64,000 bases of DNA from a bacterium (lineage in GTDB: Bacteria; Gemmatimonadota; Gemmatimonadetes; Longimicrobiales; RSA9), in NCBI GenBank assembly GCA_003242735.1, contig QGVH01000015.1:31552-95551 (forward strand), in the 5' to 3' direction. The notes beneath the pieces are model-generated. The model was not told the origin of the DNA. It saw only the letters and a list, made by a program, of their open reading frames with translations, and did not search any database. The translations under genes were made by a program, and so were the position numbers. Below, piece after piece: positions 25,349-34,497 of this stretch (position 1 is its first letter; the number at the start of each line of letters is the position of its first letter).

Positions 25349-25810
25349 ATGGCGGGAACTCGAACCCCGGCGAGCCGGGGGCTGAAATTTCTGGGCAGTT
25401 ACCTCTATCAGCTGGACGAAAAGGGGCGATTGAGTCTGCCGGCGGCGTTTCGCCGCGAGGCTGCGGATCAGCGCTTCGTTCTCGTGCAGGCGTACCCGCC
25501 TGCGCTCCAGCTTTACCCGGAGTCCACGTGGGCGGAGGTGGAGGAGCGGTTGATGGAGCTCCTTCGGCATCAGCCGGAGGCGCGGATGTGGGCGTTGAGC
25601 GTGCTGGCGAACGCGACGGAGGTCGTTCCGGATGGTCAGGGACGGATCCTGGTGCCGGCGCGTCTGAAGGAAGCGGCGGAGTTGACCGGCTCGGTGCTCC
25701 TGGTCGGGCTGGTGAACCGCATCGAGCTGTGGAACCCGGAGCGGTTCGAGGAGGCGGTGGCGGCGAAGGCGGCGGAGTTCGAGCGCTTCGCGCCGCAGAT
25801 CTTCCGTTAG
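25349..25810 (+). CDS. mraZ: Transcriptional regulator MraZ
   Basis: The 153-residue protein has two AbrB/MraZ-type beta modules. The first has QLDEKGRLSLPAAFRR (about 21-36) and the second GQGRILVPARLKEAAEL. The conserved D-x-K/Q-GR pattern contacts DNA in this family. ATG 25349 follows GAGGA with 6-base spacing; an upstream GTG at 25277 would fall inside the promoter. MraZ represses its own operon by binding TGGGN repeats, which are present just upstream. Confidence 0.95.
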   Translation: MAGTRTPASRGLKFLGSYLYQLDEKGRLSLPAAFRREAADQRFVLVQAYPPALQLYPESTWAEVEERLMELLRHQPEARMWALSVLANATEVVPDGQGRILVPARLKEAAELTGSVLLVGLVNRIELWNPERFEEAVAAKAAEFERFAPQIFR

Positions 25811-25823
25811 GGCTGGACGGTCG

Positions 25824-26747
25824 GTGGACGCGTATCACGTTCCGGTCATGGTGGCGGAGGTCCTGGCGTACCTCCGGCCGGAGCGTGGGGGGCTCTATTT
25901 CGACGGGACGGTCGGGGGCGGGGGGCACAGCGAGGCGATCCTGGAGGCGAGCGAAGCGGCCCGGGTGATCGGCGTGGACCGCGACCCGGAGGCTCTGCGG
26001 GTGGCGGCGGCGCGGTTGGCGCGCTTCGGCGACCGGGTGCGGCTCGAGCGGGGTCGGTTCTCGGCGGCAGCCGCCGGAGTGGAGGAGCCGCTGGCCGGCG
26101 CGCTGCTGGACCTCGGGATCTCCTCGCGGCAGGTGGACGAGCCCGCGCGAGGATTCTCGTTCCGCCCGGGTGTGCCGCTGGACATGCGCATGGCGGGTGA
26201 AGCCGGGGTGGGGGAGCGCACGGCGGCGGAGCTGCTGAACGAGGCCTCGGAGGCGGAGCTGGCGGAGGTGTTCTGGCGTTACGGCGAGGAGCGGCGTGCG
26301 CGGCGGCTGGCGGCGGAGGTGGTGAAGCGGCGTCGGGAGAAGCCGTTCAGGACGAGCGACGACTTGCTGGAGGTCCTGGAGCGAGTCTTCGGCGCACGTC
26401 TCGGTGTGAAGGACAAGGCGAGGATCTTCCAGGCGCTGCGGATCGCGGTGAACGAGGAGCTGCAGGAGCTCGAGCGGGCGTTGCCCATCCTGCGGGACAA
26501 GTTGGCGCCGGGGGGCGTGCTCGTGGTGCTGTCCTACCACTCGCTGGAGGACCGGCGGGTGAAGGAGGCCTTCAGGGAGTGGAGCCGCGGGTGCATCTGC
26601 CCGCCGGAACTGCCGGTCTGTCAGTGTCGGGGGAGGCCGTTGGGTGAGACGTTGACGCGGAAGCCCGTGTTTGCGTCGCCGTCGGAGGTGGCGGCGAACC
26701 CACGTGCGCGGAGCGCCCGCCTGCGGGCGTGGCGCAAGGCGGCCTGA
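25824..26747 (+). CDS. rsmH: 16S rRNA (cytosine-1402-N4)-methyltransferase RsmH
   Basis: The 307-residue SAM-dependent enzyme begins MDAYHVPVMVAEVLAYLRP and has the glycine-rich motif FDGTVGGGGHSEAIL and GVDRDPEAL. The family motifs DLGISSRQVDEPARGFSFR and SYHSLEDRRVK are intact. It methylates 16S rRNA C1402 near the P site. It starts with GTG 13 bases after mraZ and overlaps ftsL by one base (TGATG), in the classical dcw order. Confidence 0.96.
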   Translation: MDAYHVPVMVAEVLAYLRPERGGLYFDGTVGGGGHSEAILEASEAARVIGVDRDPEALRVAAARLARFGDRVRLERGRFSAAAAGVEEPLAGALLDLGISSRQVDEPARGFSFRPGVPLDMRMAGEAGVGERTAAELLNEASEAELAEVFWRYGEERRARRLAAEVVKRRREKPFRTSDDLLEVLERVFGARLGVKDKARIFQALRIAVNEELQELERALPILRDKLAPGGVLVVLSYHSLEDRRVKEAFREWSRGCICPPELPVCQCRGRPLGETLTRKPVFASPSEVAANPRARSARLRAWRKAA

Positions 26748-27055
26748 TGCGGGGCCCCTCTGGGATCCTGACCGCGGCGTTGGCGTTCGCCGCCCTCCTA
26801 GCGTCCTTGAGTCTGGTGGTGTGGCGGCAGAGCCGGGCGCTGCAGGTGTTGCGTGCGCTCGAAGCGGTGCGGAGCGAGCGTGCGGTTCTCGAAGCGGAGC
26901 GCGTGGACCTGGTGCGGCGGAAGCAGATGCTGGAGAGCCGTAGCCGGGTGGTGCGGGTCGCGGGCGAGCGTCTGGGCATGCGGGTCCCGCACGGAACGGA
27001 GATCGTGATCCTGTCGCTCGAGGACGGGAGCGAGCAGGTCGGGGGTAGGCCGTGA
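26747..27055 (+). CDS. ftsL: Cell division protein FtsL
   Basis: The 102-residue bitopic protein has an N-terminal transmembrane helix (about 8-26, LTAALAFAALLASLSLVVW), then a heptad-rich coiled coil (about 30-75). Sequence identity in this family is low, so the call rests on size, topology and position between rsmH and the division transpeptidase. It would join FtsB/FtsQ in the divisome. ATG 26747 overlaps the rsmH stop; a GTG at 26729 is possible. Confidence 0.85.
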   Translation: MRGPSGILTAALAFAALLASLSLVVWRQSRALQVLRALEAVRSERAVLEAERVDLVRRKQMLESRSRVVRVAGERLGMRVPHGTEIVILSLEDGSEQVGGRP

Positions 27056-29061
27056 AGCGACCGGTCCACAAGCACGTCCTGCGGCGGCGTCTGCTGTTGG
27101 GCGGGCTGATGGTCTGGGCGGCGATGCTGCTCGTGCGCGCCTTCCAGGTCCAGATCCTGGAGGGCGAGCGGTGGTCGGAGCGTGCCGCGGAACAACAACG
27201 TCAACGGGTGGTCCTGCCGGCGCCGCGTGGCACGATCTACGACCGCGACGGTGTGCCGCTGGCGGCGAGCCACGAGGCCTACCGTGTGGCGATCGCCCCG
27301 CGGGAGATCAAGGACCGGGAAGAGACCGCGAAGCGGTTGAGGGCGGTGCTGGGGCTTTCGGCCCAGGCGGCGGCTCGGGCGGTGCAGCCCGGGCGGCGCT
27401 GGGTCGTGCTACCGGGCCGTTACGATGCGGGAGTGAAGGAGCAGCTCGAGGGGGTGCGGGGCGTGTACTTCGAGCGGGTCCTGGAGCGCTTCTACCCGCA
27501 CGGGCCGCTGGCCCTCGAGTTGCTGGGGCGCGTGTCTGCGGATCAGCGTGCACTGAGTGGCATCGAGCTAGCGTTCGATTCGCTGTTGAGCGGTCGGCCG
27601 GGGTCGGCGGTGGTGCGGCGGGATGCGCGCGGCGAACCGATCCCGGGGGCGCTGGTGTCGGTGGAGCAGCCGGTGCCCGGGCACGACATCTATCTGACGA
27701 TCGATTACGACCTCCAGGAGATCGCGGACGAGGCCCTGCGACATGCCCTGGAGGAGACCGGCGCCACGGGAGGGGACATTGTCATCGCCGACCCGCGCAC
27801 GGGCGAGATCCTGGCGGCGGTGAGCCGGCGTGACGGCGCTGCGCGGCCGTGGACGGCGGTCACCGAGCCGTACGAGCCCGGGTCGACGCTGAAGCCGTTC
27901 ATCGTGGCGGCGCTGCTGGAGGAACGGCGCGCGACGTTCGACGACAGCGTGTACGCTGAGCAGGGGCGCTACGTGGACGGAGGCCGGACCATTTCGGACG
28001 TCCATGCGTATGGCTGGTTGACGCTGCGCGAAGCGCTGCGGCACTCGTCGAACATCGCGCTCGTGAAGATGGCCAAGCGGCTGGATCCGGAGACACAGTA
28101 CGCCTATCTGCGCGACTTCGGCTTCGGCTCGCCGACGGGCGTGCCGTACCCGTCCGAGGCGGCAGGCGTGTTGCGACGCCCGGCGCAGTGGTCTGGATAC
28201 TCGCAGGCGAGCCTGGCCATGGGCTACGAGATCTCGGTCACGCCCCTCCAGATGGTGATGGCGTACGCCGCGCTGGCGAACGGCGGCGTGCTGATGGAGC
28301 CGCGGCTCGTGCGCGAGGTGCGCTCCTGGGACGGCCGGGTGCGCGTGGCGTTCGGGCCGCGCGTCGTGCGGCGAGTGGTGAGTCCGGAGGTCGCACGCTC
28401 GGTGGCGGCCGCGCTGGCCGAAGTCGTCGAGGAGGGGACGGGGCGGCGCGCGTCGCTGGAGACCTTCGCGGTGGCCGGCAAGACGGGAACGGCGCGGCGC
28501 GTGGCGGCCGGGCGCTACGAGAGGGGCGCGTACACGGCGTCGTTCGCGGGGTTCTTCCCGGCGGAGGATCCACAGCTCGTGTTCCTGGTGAAGCTGGACC
28601 GGCCGCGCGGCGAGTACTACGGCGGGCTGGCCGCCGCGCCGGTGACCCGTGCGACGTTGGCTGCTGCACTGGCGGCGCGGAACACGCCGCTGGATCGGCG
28701 TGCGGTGGTGCGGACGGCGCAGGGGAGCGGCGGCGTGCGGCAGCAGCAGGCGGCGGGCGGCGCGCCGGTGCGGTTCGCCGCACTCGGCGCCGACGATGGG
28801 GCGCAGCCCGCGCCGGGCCCGTTCATCTTCGTGCTGGACGGCGCGCCGCCCGCGCACGAGGAGTCGCCGTCGATGGCGCCGAGGCGGGTGCCGCAGGTGA
28901 AGGGCCTACCGGTCCGGGATGCGGTGCGGCGGCTCCACGCCCAGGGGTTCCGTGTCGAGGTCGAAGGCACCGGCCCGGTGAAAGGAACGGTCCCGACGGC
29001 GGGCACGGCGTTGCGTCCGGGCGAGACGGTCCGGGTGTTGGGCCAGGGAGTCCAGCGGTGA
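27052..29061 (+). CDS. ftsI: Division-type class B penicillin-binding protein with PASTA domain
   Basis: The 669-residue transpeptidase has an N-terminal transmembrane helix (about 13-32) and a dimerisation domain containing RGTIYDRDGVPLA. In the transpeptidase domain the SxxK serine is S278 (GSTLK), SxN is S332-S333-N334 and KTGT starts at K477. A C-terminal PASTA domain (about 605-669, VPQVKGLPVRDAVRRLHAQG) is present, as in Spo-type and Gram-positive division PBPs. It cross-links septal peptidoglycan with FtsW. The GTG start overlaps the ftsL stop, and its own stop overlaps murE. Confidence 0.93.
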   Translation: MKRPVHKHVLRRRLLLGGLMVWAAMLLVRAFQVQILEGERWSERAAEQQRQRVVLPAPRGTIYDRDGVPLAASHEAYRVAIAPREIKDREETAKRLRAVLGLSAQAAARAVQPGRRWVVLPGRYDAGVKEQLEGVRGVYFERVLERFYPHGPLALELLGRVSADQRALSGIELAFDSLLSGRPGSAVVRRDARGEPIPGALVSVEQPVPGHDIYLTIDYDLQEIADEALRHALEETGATGGDIVIADPRTGEILAAVSRRDGAARPWTAVTEPYEPGSTLKPFIVAALLEERRATFDDSVYAEQGRYVDGGRTISDVHAYGWLTLREALRHSSNIALVKMAKRLDPETQYAYLRDFGFGSPTGVPYPSEAAGVLRRPAQWSGYSQASLAMGYEISVTPLQMVMAYAALANGGVLMEPRLVREVRSWDGRVRVAFGPRVVRRVVSPEVARSVAAALAEVVEEGTGRRASLETFAVAGKTGTARRVAAGRYERGAYTASFAGFFPAEDPQLVFLVKLDRPRGEYYGGLAAAPVTRATLAAALAARNTPLDRRAVVRTAQGSGGVRQQQAAGGAPVRFAALGADDGAQPAPGPFIFVLDGAPPAHEESPSMAPRRVPQVKGLPVRDAVRRLHAQGFRVEVEGTGPVKGTVPTAGTALRPGETVRVLGQGVQR

Positions 29062-30566
29062 GGGGTGGGGCGGACGGCGCGTCTGCGACCACGCGGGCGT
29101 TCCGGCTCCAGGAGGTCGTCTCACGGCTTCGGGCCGAGGGGCTGGTGGTCTCGGCGTCGGGTGCGGACGTGGAGTTGACCGGGATCGCGGACGACAGCCG
29201 GCGCGTGCGGCCGGGAGACTTGTTCTGCGCGTGGGTCGGCACGGCCGCGGACGCGCACGCCTTCCTCCCCGCCGCACGTGCGGCGGGTGCGGCGGCGGCG
29301 CTGGTGGAGCGCCCTGTGCCGGAGGCGGACGTGCCGCAGGTGGTGGTGCGCGATGGCCGGCGGGCGGCCGCCCTCGCGGCGATGGCGGCGTTCGGGGATC
29401 CGGCGGCGTCGCTCCTGCTCGTGGGCGTCACCGGCACCAACGGCAAGACGACCACGGTGTGGCTGCTCCGTCACCTCCTCGCGGCCGGGCGCCCGGCCGC
29501 ATCGCTGGGCACGCTGGGCGTCGTCGGCCCGGACGGCGAGCCGGTGCCCGGGACGGAGTCTCTGACCACGCCGGGCCCGGTCGAGCTGGCGCGCACGCTG
29601 AGGGAGTTGGTGGATCGCGGCGTGCGGGCGGTAGCGATGGAGATCTCGTCGCACGCGCTCGACCAGGGGCGCGTGAGCGGCCTGCGGCTGGATGCGGCGG
29701 TGTTCACGAACCTGTCCCGTGACCACCTCGACTACCACCGCACGGTCGAGGCCTACCGGGAAGCGAAGCTTTCGTTGACCAAGCTGCTGCGCCCCGGGGG
29801 CGTCGTCGTCTACAACGCCGAGGACCCGGCGTGGGCGCCGCTCGCGGAGGTCGAGCAGAGGACGCTGACCTACGCCATGGATGCGCCGGCCGACCTGCGC
29901 GCCCGCGATCTGGAGCTGGGGGCGGGCGGGGCGCGCTTCACGCTGGAGACGGCGAACGGCAGCGTCGCCGTCGAGCTGCCGCTGCTCGGCGCCTTCAACG
30001 TGCAGAACGCGCTGGCCGCAGCGGGGGCCGTGCACGCGTTGGGGATGCCGCTCGCGGACGTGGCCGAGCGCCTGCGCACGGTGCCCCAGGTGCCGGGTCG
30101 GCTCGAGCGCATCGCGGAGACGCCGTGCCCCGTGCTGCGTGACTACGCACACACGCCGGACGCGCTGGAGCGCGTGCTCACCGCGCTCAGGCCGCTGGTG
30201 CGCGGCCGGTTGATCCTGGTGTTCGGCGCGGGCGGCGACCGGGACCGCGGCAAGCGGCCGCTCATGGGAGCGGTCGCCACGCGCTGGGCGGATGTGACGA
30301 TCGTGACATCGGACAACCCGCGCACGGAGGATCCGGACGCGATCATCGATGACATCGCGCAGGGCATGACCGGGAGCTACGTGCGCGAGGTGGACCGCCG
30401 GCGTGCGATCGCGCTGGCGCTGACGGAAGCCAAGGCGGACGACGTGGTCCTTCTGGCCGGCAAAGGACACGAGACGTACCAGATCGTCGGGACGGAGCGG
30501 CGTCCGTTCGACGAGCGCGAGATCGTGCGTGAACTGGTCGCGAGCGGAGGCGGGGTGACGGCGTGA
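29058..30566 (+). CDS. murE: UDP-MurNAc-tripeptide ligase MurE (meso-diaminopimelate adding)
   Basis: The 502-residue Mur ligase has an N-terminal UDP-binding domain (TGIADDSRRVRPGDLFCAWV), ATP loop GVTGTNGKTTTVWLL and a C-terminal domain with DYAHTPDALERVL. The DNPR motif (TSDNPRTEDPDAI, about residue 419) is the signature for adding meso-DAP rather than lysine. GTG 29058 overlaps the PBP stop (GTGA); the frame is open further upstream but only as an out-of-frame reading of ftsI. The stop overlaps murF. Confidence 0.96.
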   Translation: MRGGADGASATTRAFRLQEVVSRLRAEGLVVSASGADVELTGIADDSRRVRPGDLFCAWVGTAADAHAFLPAARAAGAAAALVERPVPEADVPQVVVRDGRRAAALAAMAAFGDPAASLLLVGVTGTNGKTTTVWLLRHLLAAGRPAASLGTLGVVGPDGEPVPGTESLTTPGPVELARTLRELVDRGVRAVAMEISSHALDQGRVSGLRLDAAVFTNLSRDHLDYHRTVEAYREAKLSLTKLLRPGGVVVYNAEDPAWAPLAEVEQRTLTYAMDAPADLRARDLELGAGGARFTLETANGSVAVELPLLGAFNVQNALAAAGAVHALGMPLADVAERLRTVPQVPGRLERIAETPCPVLRDYAHTPDALERVLTALRPLVRGRLILVFGAGGDRDRGKRPLMGAVATRWADVTIVTSDNPRTEDPDAIIDDIAQGMTGSYVREVDRRRAIALALTEAKADDVVLLAGKGHETYQIVGTERRPFDEREIVRELVASGGGVTA

Positions 30567-32017
30567 AGGGCGGCTGGACCGATGCAGCGGTGCGCGAGGC
30601 GCTGGGGCTGCCTCGCGGAGACGTGCGGGACGTCGCGTACACCGGCGTGAGCACGGACACGCGCCAGCTCGGCGAGGGTGCGCTGTTCGTGGCGTTGCGC
30701 GGCGAACGCTTCGACGCACACGCCTTCCTCGGCGAGGCGGCGGCGCGCGGCGCCCGGGGCGCGGTGGTGGAGCGGCGGCCGGCGGACGCGCCGGACTCGC
30801 TGATCTACTACGTGGTGCCGGACACGCTCGTGGCGCTGGGGCAGCTCGCGCGGGCGCGGCGGCGCTCGTTGGCCGCCCGCGTGTGCGCGGTGACCGGCAC
30901 GAACGGGAAGACGACGACCAAGGAGATGACGCGTGCGGCGCTCGGTGCGCGCTACCGCGTGCACGCGACGACGGCGAACCTGAACAACCTCGTCGGCACG
31001 CCGCTCACGCTGCTGGCGGCGCCGGAGGACGTGGAGGCGATCGTCGTCGAGGTCGGCACGAACGCGCCGGGCGAGATCGCGCGGCTGGCGGCGATCGTGG
31101 AGCCGGACGCGGCGATCATCACCAGTGTAGCGGAGGGTCACCTCGAGGGACTGGGCGACCTGGAGGGTGTGCTCGTGGAGAAGACGGCGCTGCTCGCGGC
31201 GCTGTGCCCCGGCGGCGTGGCGCTGGTGGCGGACGAGCCGCCGGAGCTGGCGGCGCGCGCCCGCAGCATGGCCGCCCGCGTGCGCGTGGCGGGGTGGACC
31301 GACGCCGCAGACGCGGACCTGCGCGCGGAAGACATCCGCATCGACGAGGAAGGCCGCGTGCGGTTCCGCTGGGCGGGCCACGACGTGCGGCTGAACTTCC
31401 GCGGGCGACCGAACGCGCGCAACGCGCTGCTCGCGCTGGGCGTCGCACAAGAGTGGGGAGTGGACCCGGCAGCCGCGGTGCGGGCGCTGGAGTCGCTCGA
31501 GCCGCCGAGCCTGCGCGCGGAGCTGGTCCGCTACGGGGACCTGCTGGTGATCGCCGACTGCTACAACGCGAATCCGGCCAGCGTGGAGGCGGCGCTGGAG
31601 CTGTTGGAGTCGATGCCGCGGCGCGGCGGTCGCGTCGCGGTGTTGGGCACCATGCGCGAGCTGGGGAGCGCGACCGAGCGGCTCCACCGGCGGGTCGCGG
31701 AGCGGGCCGCGGCGGCGGACCTGGATCTCGTGGTGGCCACCGGCGCGTTCGTGCCGGCCTTCGAGCACCTGGCCGGACGCATGGGCGGGCGGTTGATCCG
31801 GGAGGAGGACCCGCTGGCTGCGTACGATGTGCTCGAGCCGCGGCTGCGCGGCGACGAGGTGGTGCTCCTCAAGGCGTCCCGCGGCGTGGCGCTGGAGCGG
31901 CTGCTGCCGCGGCTCGAGGCGCGCTTCGGGGGCGCGGCGGCGGATGCGGGCGCTGCGTCCACCCGCGCCGCCGCAGGCGTGGATGGAACCGTGGACACCG
32001 GCGCTGGCAGGGAGTGA
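30563..32017 (+). CDS. murF: UDP-MurNAc-pentapeptide synthetase MurF
   Basis: The 484-residue ligase adds D-Ala-D-Ala to the UDP-MurNAc tripeptide. The N-terminal domain has GVSTDTRQLGEGALFVALRG, the ATP loop is VTGTNGKTTTKEM and the domain 3 motif DCYNANPASVEAALELL is typical of MurF. It has a GTG start overlapping the murE stop (GTGA). No ddl is in the window to supply D-Ala-D-Ala, but alanine racemase is encoded at 52035. The last 30 residues are a low-complexity Ala/Gly tail. Confidence 0.95.
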   Translation: MKGGWTDAAVREALGLPRGDVRDVAYTGVSTDTRQLGEGALFVALRGERFDAHAFLGEAAARGARGAVVERRPADAPDSLIYYVVPDTLVALGQLARARRRSLAARVCAVTGTNGKTTTKEMTRAALGARYRVHATTANLNNLVGTPLTLLAAPEDVEAIVVEVGTNAPGEIARLAAIVEPDAAIITSVAEGHLEGLGDLEGVLVEKTALLAALCPGGVALVADEPPELAARARSMAARVRVAGWTDAADADLRAEDIRIDEEGRVRFRWAGHDVRLNFRGRPNARNALLALGVAQEWGVDPAAAVRALESLEPPSLRAELVRYGDLLVIADCYNANPASVEAALELLESMPRRGGRVAVLGTMRELGSATERLHRRVAERAAAADLDLVVATGAFVPAFEHLAGRMGGRLIREEDPLAAYDVLEPRLRGDEVVLLKASRGVALERLLPRLEARFGGAAADAGAASTRAAAGVDGTVDTGAGRE

Positions 32018-32020
32018 AGG

Positions 32021-33127
32021 GTGCTGTACCATCTGCTCGCGCCGCTGGCGGATGAGCACATCGCGTTCAACCTCTTCCGTTACATCACCTTCCGCGCGGC
32101 GGGCGCGATGGTGACGGCGCTGATCCTGTCGTTCCTGCTGGGGCCGGCGATCATTCGCTGGTTGCGCGCCCTCCGGTTCGGACAGGTGATCCGGACGGAC
32201 GGACCGGAGCGTCACCTGGGCAAGGCCGGCACGCCCACGATGGGCGGGGTGCTGATCCTGATCGCAACGTCGGTCTCGACGCTGCTGTGGGCCGAGCTGA
32301 CGAACCGATACGTGTTGATCGCGCTGATCGTCCTGCTGTGGATGGGTGCGCTCGGCTTCTTGGACGACTATCTCAAGGTGGTGCGGCGGAGGACGGAGGG
32401 CCTGGTCGGCCGCTATAAGCTGATCGGCCAGGGCGTGCTGGGGCTGTTGCTCGGCGCGTACCTGCTGTTCTGGCCGTCGAGCGTGATCCCGCCGAACTGG
32501 ACCAGCATCCCGTTCTTCGCGGACTACCACCTGGAGATCTGGAAGCCGCTCTTCATCCCGTGGGTGATGTTCATCCTCGCGGGGAGCTCGAACGCGGTGA
32601 ACCTGACGGACGGGCTGGACGGTCTCGCGGCGGGGCTGACGGCGATCGCGGCCGCCACGTTCGGCGTGTTCGCCTACGTCATCGGTCGGGTGGACACGTC
32701 GAGCTACTTGGGGCTGTTCTATCTCCCGGGCTCGGGTGAGCTCGCGATCTTCTGCGTTGCGCTGGGCGGCGCGGCGCTTGGGTTCCTGTGGTTCAACGCC
32801 CACCCTGCGGAGGTGTTCATGGGCGACACGGGCTCGCTCGCGCTGGGCGGCGCGATCGGGGCCGTGGCGATCCTGCTCAAGATGGAGTTCCTGCTGGCGA
32901 TCGTGGGCGGGGTGTTCGTGCTCGAGGCGCTCAGCGTGATCCTGCAGGTGGGCTACTTCAAGTACACGTTGCGGCGAACGGGGAAGGGGCAGCGGCTGTT
33001 CCTCATGGCGCCGCTGCACCACCACTTCGAGAAGGCCGGCTGGGCGGAGAGCAAGGTGATCATCCGCTTCTGGATCCTGGGGATCCTGTTCGCGCTGCTG
33101 GCCTTCAGCACGCTGAAGATCCGGTGA
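32021..33127 (+). CDS. mraY: Phospho-MurNAc-pentapeptide transferase MraY
   Basis: The 368-residue integral membrane enzyme with about ten helices makes lipid I from UDP-MurNAc-pentapeptide and undecaprenyl phosphate. Catalytic motifs are visible: KAGTPTMGGVLIL, the aspartate pair in LGFLDDYLKV, NLTDGLDGLAAG and MGDTGSLALGG, plus the C-terminal histidine cluster MAPLHHHFEKAGW. The GTG start follows GGAG by 6 bases, three bases after the murF stop. The end overlaps murD. Confidence 0.97.
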   Translation: MLYHLLAPLADEHIAFNLFRYITFRAAGAMVTALILSFLLGPAIIRWLRALRFGQVIRTDGPERHLGKAGTPTMGGVLILIATSVSTLLWAELTNRYVLIALIVLLWMGALGFLDDYLKVVRRRTEGLVGRYKLIGQGVLGLLLGAYLLFWPSSVIPPNWTSIPFFADYHLEIWKPLFIPWVMFILAGSSNAVNLTDGLDGLAAGLTAIAAATFGVFAYVIGRVDTSSYLGLFYLPGSGELAIFCVALGGAALGFLWFNAHPAEVFMGDTGSLALGGAIGAVAILLKMEFLLAIVGGVFVLEALSVILQVGYFKYTLRRTGKGQRLFLMAPLHHHFEKAGWAESKVIIRFWILGILFALLAFSTLKIR

Positions 33128-34497
33128 GCCCCGCGAGGCGAATCGGCGTGCTGGGGCTGGCCCGGAGCGGGCGCGCGGCGGCGCTGCTGGCGCTGGCCGC
33201 AGGGGATCGCGTCTTCGCCTCCGATGCGGGCGACGGTCCGGAGGTGCGCGCCGCGGCCGAAGCGGTGCGCGCGGCGGGTGGCGAGGCGGAGACGGGCGGG
33301 CACAGCGTGGAGCGGCTGGCCGAATGCGACCTCGTGGTCGTGAGCCCGGGCATTCCGCCGACCGCACCCGTGATGCGGGAGCTGGCCGCGCGGGGCGTGC
33401 GCTGGATCTCCGAGCTGGAGTTCGCGGCGGCGCACCTGGACGCGCCGATCATCGCGGTGACCGGCACGAACGGGAAGAGCACCGTCACGGCGCTGATCGC
33501 GCACCTGCTGCGCGAGGCGGGACTGGATGCGCCGGCGGCGGGCAACATCGGGCTGGCGCTGTCCGAGGTCGCGCGCGAAGGTGCTCGGCCTGACTACGTG
33601 GTGGTCGAGGCGAGCTCGTTCCAGCTCGCGGGCATCGAGACGTTCGCGCCGCGTATCGGCGTGGTGACGAACCTCGCGCCGGATCACTTGGACCGCTACG
33701 AGTCGGTGGAGGCCTATTACGCGGACAAGGCGCAGCTCTTCCGCAACGCGACCACGGAGAGCCGGTGGGTGCTGAACGGCGAAGACGACGCGGTGTTGCG
33801 CCTGGCGGGGGACGCGCCGGGCGCGCGCTATCTGTTCCGTGTTCGTAGCGCCCCGGGGCCGTCGGAGCGGGGCGGCTGGATCAGCGAGAGCGGCCACCTC
33901 ACCGTGCGGTTGGCGGAGGACGCCGTGCCGCTGGTTCACGCCACGGAGCTCGGGATCCTCGGCGAGCACAACCGCGCGAACGCGCTGGCGGCGGCGATCG
34001 CCGCGGGTCTGGCGGGCGCCAGCGTGGATGCGCTGCGGAGCGGGCTACGCAGCTTCCGTGCGCTCGAGCACCGGCTGGAGCCGGTGCTCGAACGTGATGG
34101 AGTGCTGTGGATCAACGACTCGAAGGCGACGAACATCGCCTCGACGCGGGTGGCGCTGCGCAGCATGGATCGACCGACCGTGCTGCTGCTCGGCGGCCGG
34201 CACAAGGGCGAGCCGTACACGGAGCTGCTGCCCGAGCTGCGGGCGCACGTGAAAGCGGTGGTGGCGTACGGCGAGGCGGCGCCGATCGTGATGGAGGACC
34301 TGTCCGGTCACGTCCGGGTCGAGCCGGTGTCGGGGCCGTTCGAGGCCGTGGTCGCGCGTGCCGCGGCCCTGGCCTCGCCCGGCGATGCGGTGCTGCTCTC
34401 GCCCGCGTGCGCGAGCTACGACATGTTCCGGGACTACGAGGAGCGCGGCCGTCGCTTCAAGGAGCTCGCGCTCGAGGAGGCGGGGCGTGGCGCGTGA
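33124..34497 (+). CDS. murD: UDP-MurNAc-L-alanine:D-glutamate ligase MurD
   Basis: The 457-residue Mur ligase has an N-terminal nucleotide-binding domain with IGVLGLARSGRAAALLA, ATP loop VTGTNGKSTVTALI and domain 3 with WINDSKATNIASTRVAL and LLGGRHKGEPY. It adds D-glutamate to UDP-MurNAc-L-Ala. GTG 33124 overlaps the mraY stop (GTGA). Its 3' end overlaps ftsW by 11 bases. Confidence 0.96.
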   Translation: MSPARRIGVLGLARSGRAAALLALAAGDRVFASDAGDGPEVRAAAEAVRAAGGEAETGGHSVERLAECDLVVVSPGIPPTAPVMRELAARGVRWISELEFAAAHLDAPIIAVTGTNGKSTVTALIAHLLREAGLDAPAAGNIGLALSEVAREGARPDYVVVEASSFQLAGIETFAPRIGVVTNLAPDHLDRYESVEAYYADKAQLFRNATTESRWVLNGEDDAVLRLAGDAPGARYLFRVRSAPGPSERGGWISESGHLTVRLAEDAVPLVHATELGILGEHNRANALAAAIAAGLAGASVDALRSGLRSFRALEHRLEPVLERDGVLWINDSKATNIASTRVALRSMDRPTVLLLGGRHKGEPYTELLPELRAHVKAVVAYGEAAPIVMEDLSGHVRVEPVSGPFEAVVARAAALASPGDAVLLSPACASYDMFRDYEERGRRFKELALEEAGRGA

